This document shows positions 61,548 through 64,000 of a stretch of 64,000 bases of DNA, in pieces. The stretch is from Desulfosporosinus sp. FKB (GTDB lineage Bacteria > Bacillota > Desulfitobacteriia > Desulfitobacteriales > Desulfitobacteriaceae), in NCBI RefSeq assembly GCF_002196705.1, contig NZ_NADJ01000039.1:307631-371630 (forward strand). Direction: 5' to 3'. Numbering within the stretch: position 1 is the first letter of the stretch; each line of letters opens with the position of its first letter. The notes below the pieces were generated by a model that saw nothing but the letters and a program-made list of their open reading frames with translations, did no database searches and was not told where the DNA came from. The position numbers and the translations under genes are program-made.

Positions 61548-62468
61548 CTAATCTGCAGCTTTAAGAGGCGGGGTATTCGATGGAATTGTTTCTCCGGTTT
61601 TAGTAAATGTTATGGTGTCTCCGTTGGTTGTTGCTATGATTGTTCCATCTTGATCTGTTCGATATACTTGAACCCCGGCACCCGCTAATTTTTTTAACGT
61701 CGTCTGAGCGGGATGACCATAATCATTATTAACCCCCACAGATATAACAGCATATTGCGGAGAAACTGCTTTTAGAAAAGCTTTGGAAGTTGAACTGCTG
61801 CTGCCATGGTGTCCAACTTTGAGCACTGTTGCCCTTAAATCTTCCCCGTTTTTTAACATCTCTGCCTCGGAAATAGATTCAGCATCTCCTGTTAACAAGA
61901 AGGAAACCTTACCATAAGTTAGCTTTAAAACAGCACTATAGTTGTTAAGATCTTCATAATGTTCACTATATGGTGCCAGAAATAAACCTGTGATCCCGGA
62001 AACATTGAGCTGAGTATTCGCCTTAACTCTAATTTTCTTGGCCCCGCTGTTATTGACGGAAGTCATAAAATCTTTAAAAGCTTGAGTGGTTGCCGTTCCA
62101 TTGCTTAGATAAACTTGTTGGGGCGGAAAACTGCGAATGACAGCGGCAAGTCCGCCAATATGATCTTCATGGGGATGAGTGGCAACAATCGCAGTAAGTT
62201 GTTTGACTCCCTGAGATTTCAGATAACTGATAACCCCAGGTCCATCCTCAACATTTCCCCCATCAATAAGAATTGTCTGACCGTTAGGTACCATCACCAA
62301 AATACTGTCTGCCTGGCCAACATTAAGAAAATGAACCTGTAACAAGCCGCCCTGTTTTGTTTGAATGTCTGAAGGGTTTGGCTTTGTTACCGCAGGACTG
62401 CACCCGGAAAAAACCATCAAAATGAGGATAACCAAAGGGATGATAAAAAGTTTTCTGCGAGATAACAA
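61548..62468 (-). CDS. ComEC-like MBL-fold lipoprotein
   Basis: This 306-residue protein has a lipoprotein signal (FSGC lipobox, Cys near 23) and a metallo-beta-lactamase domain like the C-terminal part of ComEC. Signatures include LQVHFLNVGQADSILV, ILIDGGN, the zinc motif THPHEDHIGGLAAV, LLTGDAE and VLKVGHHGSSSST. It is on the outside of the cell. It may be a nuclease involved in nutrient or DNA uptake; the substrate is not proven. It is followed by DUF3006, probably as an operon. Confidence 0.9.
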   Translation of the reverse strand: MLSRRKLFIIPLVILILMVFSGCSPAVTKPNPSDIQTKQGGLLQVHFLNVGQADSILVMVPNGQTILIDGGNVEDGPGVISYLKSQGVKQLTAIVATHPHEDHIGGLAAVIRSFPPQQVYLSNGTATTQAFKDFMTSVNNSGAKKIRVKANTQLNVSGITGLFLAPYSEHYEDLNNYSAVLKLTYGKVSFLLTGDAESISEAEMLKNGEDLRATVLKVGHHGSSSSTSKAFLKAVSPQYAVISVGVNNDYGHPAQTTLKKLAGAGVQVYRTDQDGTIIATTNGDTITFTKTGETIPSNTPPLKAAD

Positions 62469-62596
62469 TTAAGGTAACTCCTCTCACTATTTAGTCTTTG
62501 GACTCATTTGACTCTAATTATGCTTTTCTTTTTAATCGTTTGCCTTTTAAAGTTCTTATTTAGTATAACATTTACCTTCGACAAAAAGTTTTTGCT

Positions 62597-62780
62597 TGTG
62601 AACTCGTTCGGCTAAAACTGAACATCGGGGCTGGTGCAACAGCCTTCAGAAAATAATATGCAAAAAAATAAAGCCCATGAGGGCGCTTTAACGCCTTTTG
62701 GGCCCCTTCTCTTACCTTATTCTAAAATGCTTGAGCAAATTGCTATTGCAAGTTTTGTTTTGCAACAGCCCCTGGAACGA
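62597..62780. repeat. Palindromic repeat: family A tip joined to a B-like element
   Basis: The family A tip (GTGAACTCGTTCGGCTAAAACTGAACATC) is followed by GGGGCTGGTGCAACAGCC and a stretch that ends TTTTGCAACAGCCCCTGG, the end of element B. Between them are ATGAGGGCGCTTTAACGCC and GGGCCCC hairpins not seen in the other copies. Confidence 0.6.
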
Positions 62781-62815
62781 ACAACTGCCGCGATACCGAT
62801 AGCTTCTAGGCAACT

Positions 62816-63490
62816 CTAAAATAGTTTATTTACCGGTATTACACACTCAGGGCCTTCATAGCTCGGCGAATTGACGTAGGGCAACACTTCGCAGGCAATC
62901 ATCTGTTCTGACGGATACGGCGTCAGAAGATCCTGAACATCGTAACTGAAACTCGACTCGACATTGAGCCAGAGGGATTCCTTGTCTGCCGGCAAGATCA
63001 CTGGCATACGCTGATGTATTGTCTCCATAAGCTTGTTTGACGCAGTAGTAATGATGGTACACGAGTTTATCTTCTGTCCCGACGGTGACAGCCAAGTATC
63101 CCAAAGGCCAGCAAAGGCAAAGGGTTTGCCGTCTTGCAAGGTAATCCGGTAAGGCTCCTTAATTCGTCCTGCCTTTTTCCACTCGTAGAAACCATCAGCT
63201 AAAACCAGGCAGCGTTTTTGCTCGAGGGATTTGCGAAAGCTTGGCTTTTCACTTAAAGTCTCTCCTCGAGCATTGATCATCTTGCTTCCCAAATGTTCAT
63301 CCTTAGCCCAAGAAGGTATAAGGCCCCAGCGAAACATCCGGAGATAGTTGCAGTCGTTGTCTCGTACAACTACAGGAACCGGCTGAGACGGTGCTATATT
63401 GAAGCGCGGCTCAAACTCAAATTCGAGTTGGACAAAATCAAAACGTTTTTCAAGGTCTTTGACCTGGATCAAGGAAAATCGGCCGCACAT
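62816..63490 (-). CDS. SOS response-associated peptidase (SRAP/YedK)
   Basis: This 224-residue protein forms covalent DNA-protein crosslinks at abasic sites to protect the strand. The catalytic Cys2 follows the initiator Met (MCGRFS), and the conserved Asn of MINARGET, the Glu of FYEWKK and the His of HQRMPVIL are present. I start at ATG 63490, since the family begins exactly MCGRF and the Cys must be exposed after Met removal. The frame to 63547 adds residues before it and is wrong. Confidence 0.94.
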   Translation of the reverse strand: MCGRFSLIQVKDLEKRFDFVQLEFEFEPRFNIAPSQPVPVVVRDNDCNYLRMFRWGLIPSWAKDEHLGSKMINARGETLSEKPSFRKSLEQKRCLVLADGFYEWKKAGRIKEPYRITLQDGKPFAFAGLWDTWLSPSGQKINSCTIITTASNKLMETIHQRMPVILPADKESLWLNVESSFSYDVQDLLTPYPSEQMIACEVLPYVNSPSYEGPECVIPVNKLF

Positions 63491-63576
63491 CCTGACATTC
63501 AACCTTTCTAATCTAACAGGATCCTTCAATATTCTAAGGAAAGCCACATATGACTCTTGGTTAAAACTTATTTTAA

Positions 63577-63690
63577 TCCAATCGTAAGGGGCTGTGTAAA
63601 AACTTAACTCTAAAAATCCGAAGTGGGTGGCAAATAGCCAAAGGCGTTCTCGCTTAACTTGTATAGTGGCGCGAGAACGCCTTTATTGAA
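63577..63690. repeat. Repeat tip with a strong hairpin
   Basis: AATCCAATCGTAAGGGGCTGT is the opposite orientation of the CGATTGGATC tip and element B end. A 14-bp stem, AAAGGCGTTCTCGC with GCGAGAACGCCTTT (63640-63684), follows; it can also act as a terminator for either flanking gene. Confidence 0.6.
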
Positions 63691-63730
63691 TGATTAGGCA
63701 AGCGAAAGTGGGGATTCAATGGGCATCCCC

Positions 63731-64000
63731 TTATTTAATTAGCTTAGAGAGTTCCTTGAAAAGAGGCGTCCCCGATTGCTTCAAAATATCAAAGAGCAGG
63801 GTTTCCGTATTTGAAATGACTGCTCCCATATCTGACATAAGTGATAGTCCGTTGCGGTAATTTTCTTTAGTTCTCGAGCATACGGCATCACTAGCTACAA
63901 AAACCTGGTAACCTTGAGATAATAAATCCCTTACAGTTTGAAATACGCAAACATGAGTTTCCATTCCGGTAATGATGATCTTTTTTCTTCCGAGGCCTTG
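63731..64000 (-). CDS. Isochorismatase-family hydrolase, C-terminal part
   Basis: The frame continues past the window edge, so the N-terminus is missing. The visible 89 residues include KIIITGMETHVCVFQTVRDLLSQGYQVFVASDAVCSR, with the catalytic Cys of HVC. The end, DMGAVISNTETLLFDILKQ, is typical of YcaC/nicotinamidase-like hydrolases. The substrate is unknown. Confidence 0.85.
   Translation of the reverse strand, partial: QGLGRKKIIITGMETHVCVFQTVRDLLSQGYQVFVASDAVCSRTKENYRNGLSLMSDMGAVISNTETLLFDILKQSGTPLFKELSKLIK

Noticed and set aside
1-64000. CRISPR arrays, tRNA or rRNA genes, prophage
   Set aside because: No evenly spaced direct repeats, cloverleaf-like sequence, rRNA motif or phage structural gene was seen in any part of the window.

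Overview
The window reads as chromosome of an anaerobic, spore-forming, low-to-medium GC Firmicute, most like the Desulfosporosinus/Desulfitobacterium branch of the Peptococcaceae. The evidence is indirect but consistent: a one-chain pyruvate:ferredoxin oxidoreductase, rubredoxin, desulfoferrodoxin and rubrerythrin, the three-gene anaerobic sulfite reductase (asrABC), indolepyruvate ferredoxin oxidoreductase, two T-box leaders, two sigma-54 activators with recognisable -24/-12 promoters, small spore proteins (Tlp and a DUF3787 protein) and a YabE-type cell-wall protein. I see no rRNA, tRNA, CRISPR array, prophage or intact insertion sequence. What is mobile or repeated is a family of short palindromic intergenic elements.

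Layout. 0-5.6 kb: a truncated secreted protein, a DUF3786 protein, a chemoreceptor, an MBL-fold hydrolase and two small spore genes. 5.7-13 kb (minus): ileS behind an Ile T-box, then nifJ. 13.2-18.5 kb (minus): a four-gene membrane glycosyltransferase operon (YkcB-like, YkcC/GtrB-like, GtrA, GT-C). 18.8-25.6 kb (minus): a sigma-54-dependent thiolase / acyl-CoA dehydrogenase / CoA-transferase operon and its CBS-PAS-AAA activator. 26.0-26.8 kb: rubredoxin-desulfoferrodoxin. 27.1-35.9 kb (minus): a SAF + UxaA-type lyase pair with a sigma-54 promoter, a PrpR-type activator, a lactate permease-cupin unit and a LytS/LytTR two-component system. 36-44 kb: a surface-polysaccharide O-acylation cluster (MBOAT, DHHW protein, DUF4358 lipoprotein, three SGNH hydrolases) and a YabE-like protein. 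44.3-48.3 kb (plus): T-box, iorA, iorB, paaK. 48.7-54 kb: a FAD oxidoreductase, asrABC and an Old Yellow Enzyme. 54.4-58.8 kb: a DUF1992 protein, an ECF sigma/anti-sigma operon with a DedA-PAP2 fusion, and a divergent BcrC-like phosphatase. 59-64 kb: a GNAT pseudogene, nagA, rubrerythrin, DUF3006 with a ComEC-like lipoprotein, an SRAP protein and a truncated isochorismatase-like hydrolase.

How the genes work together. Lactate or pyruvate enters through the permease, probably under the LytS-type sensor, and is oxidised by NifJ to acetyl-CoA and reduced ferredoxin. The thiolase operon handles short or branched acyl-CoAs. The rubredoxin/desulfoferrodoxin/rubrerythrin set removes superoxide and peroxide. 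AsrABC reduces sulfite. The ECF operon and the divergent bcrC-like gene share an almost identical promoter, which points to a cell-envelope stress regulon built around undecaprenyl-phosphate recycling.

The most interesting result is the T-box before iorA-iorB-paaK. Its specifier reads UGG and its antiterminator bulge is UGGC, both matching tRNA-Trp (G73), whereas the ileS T-box reads AUC and UGGU. A Trp-starvation switch on an arylacetate-CoA ligase plus indolepyruvate oxidoreductase argues that this operon runs in the reductive direction and salvages indoleacetate into tryptophan. Other notable signals are the modular palindromic repeats, which twice supply the stop codon of a neighbouring gene, the three-SGNH/MBOAT surface cluster, and the mirrored ECF promoters.
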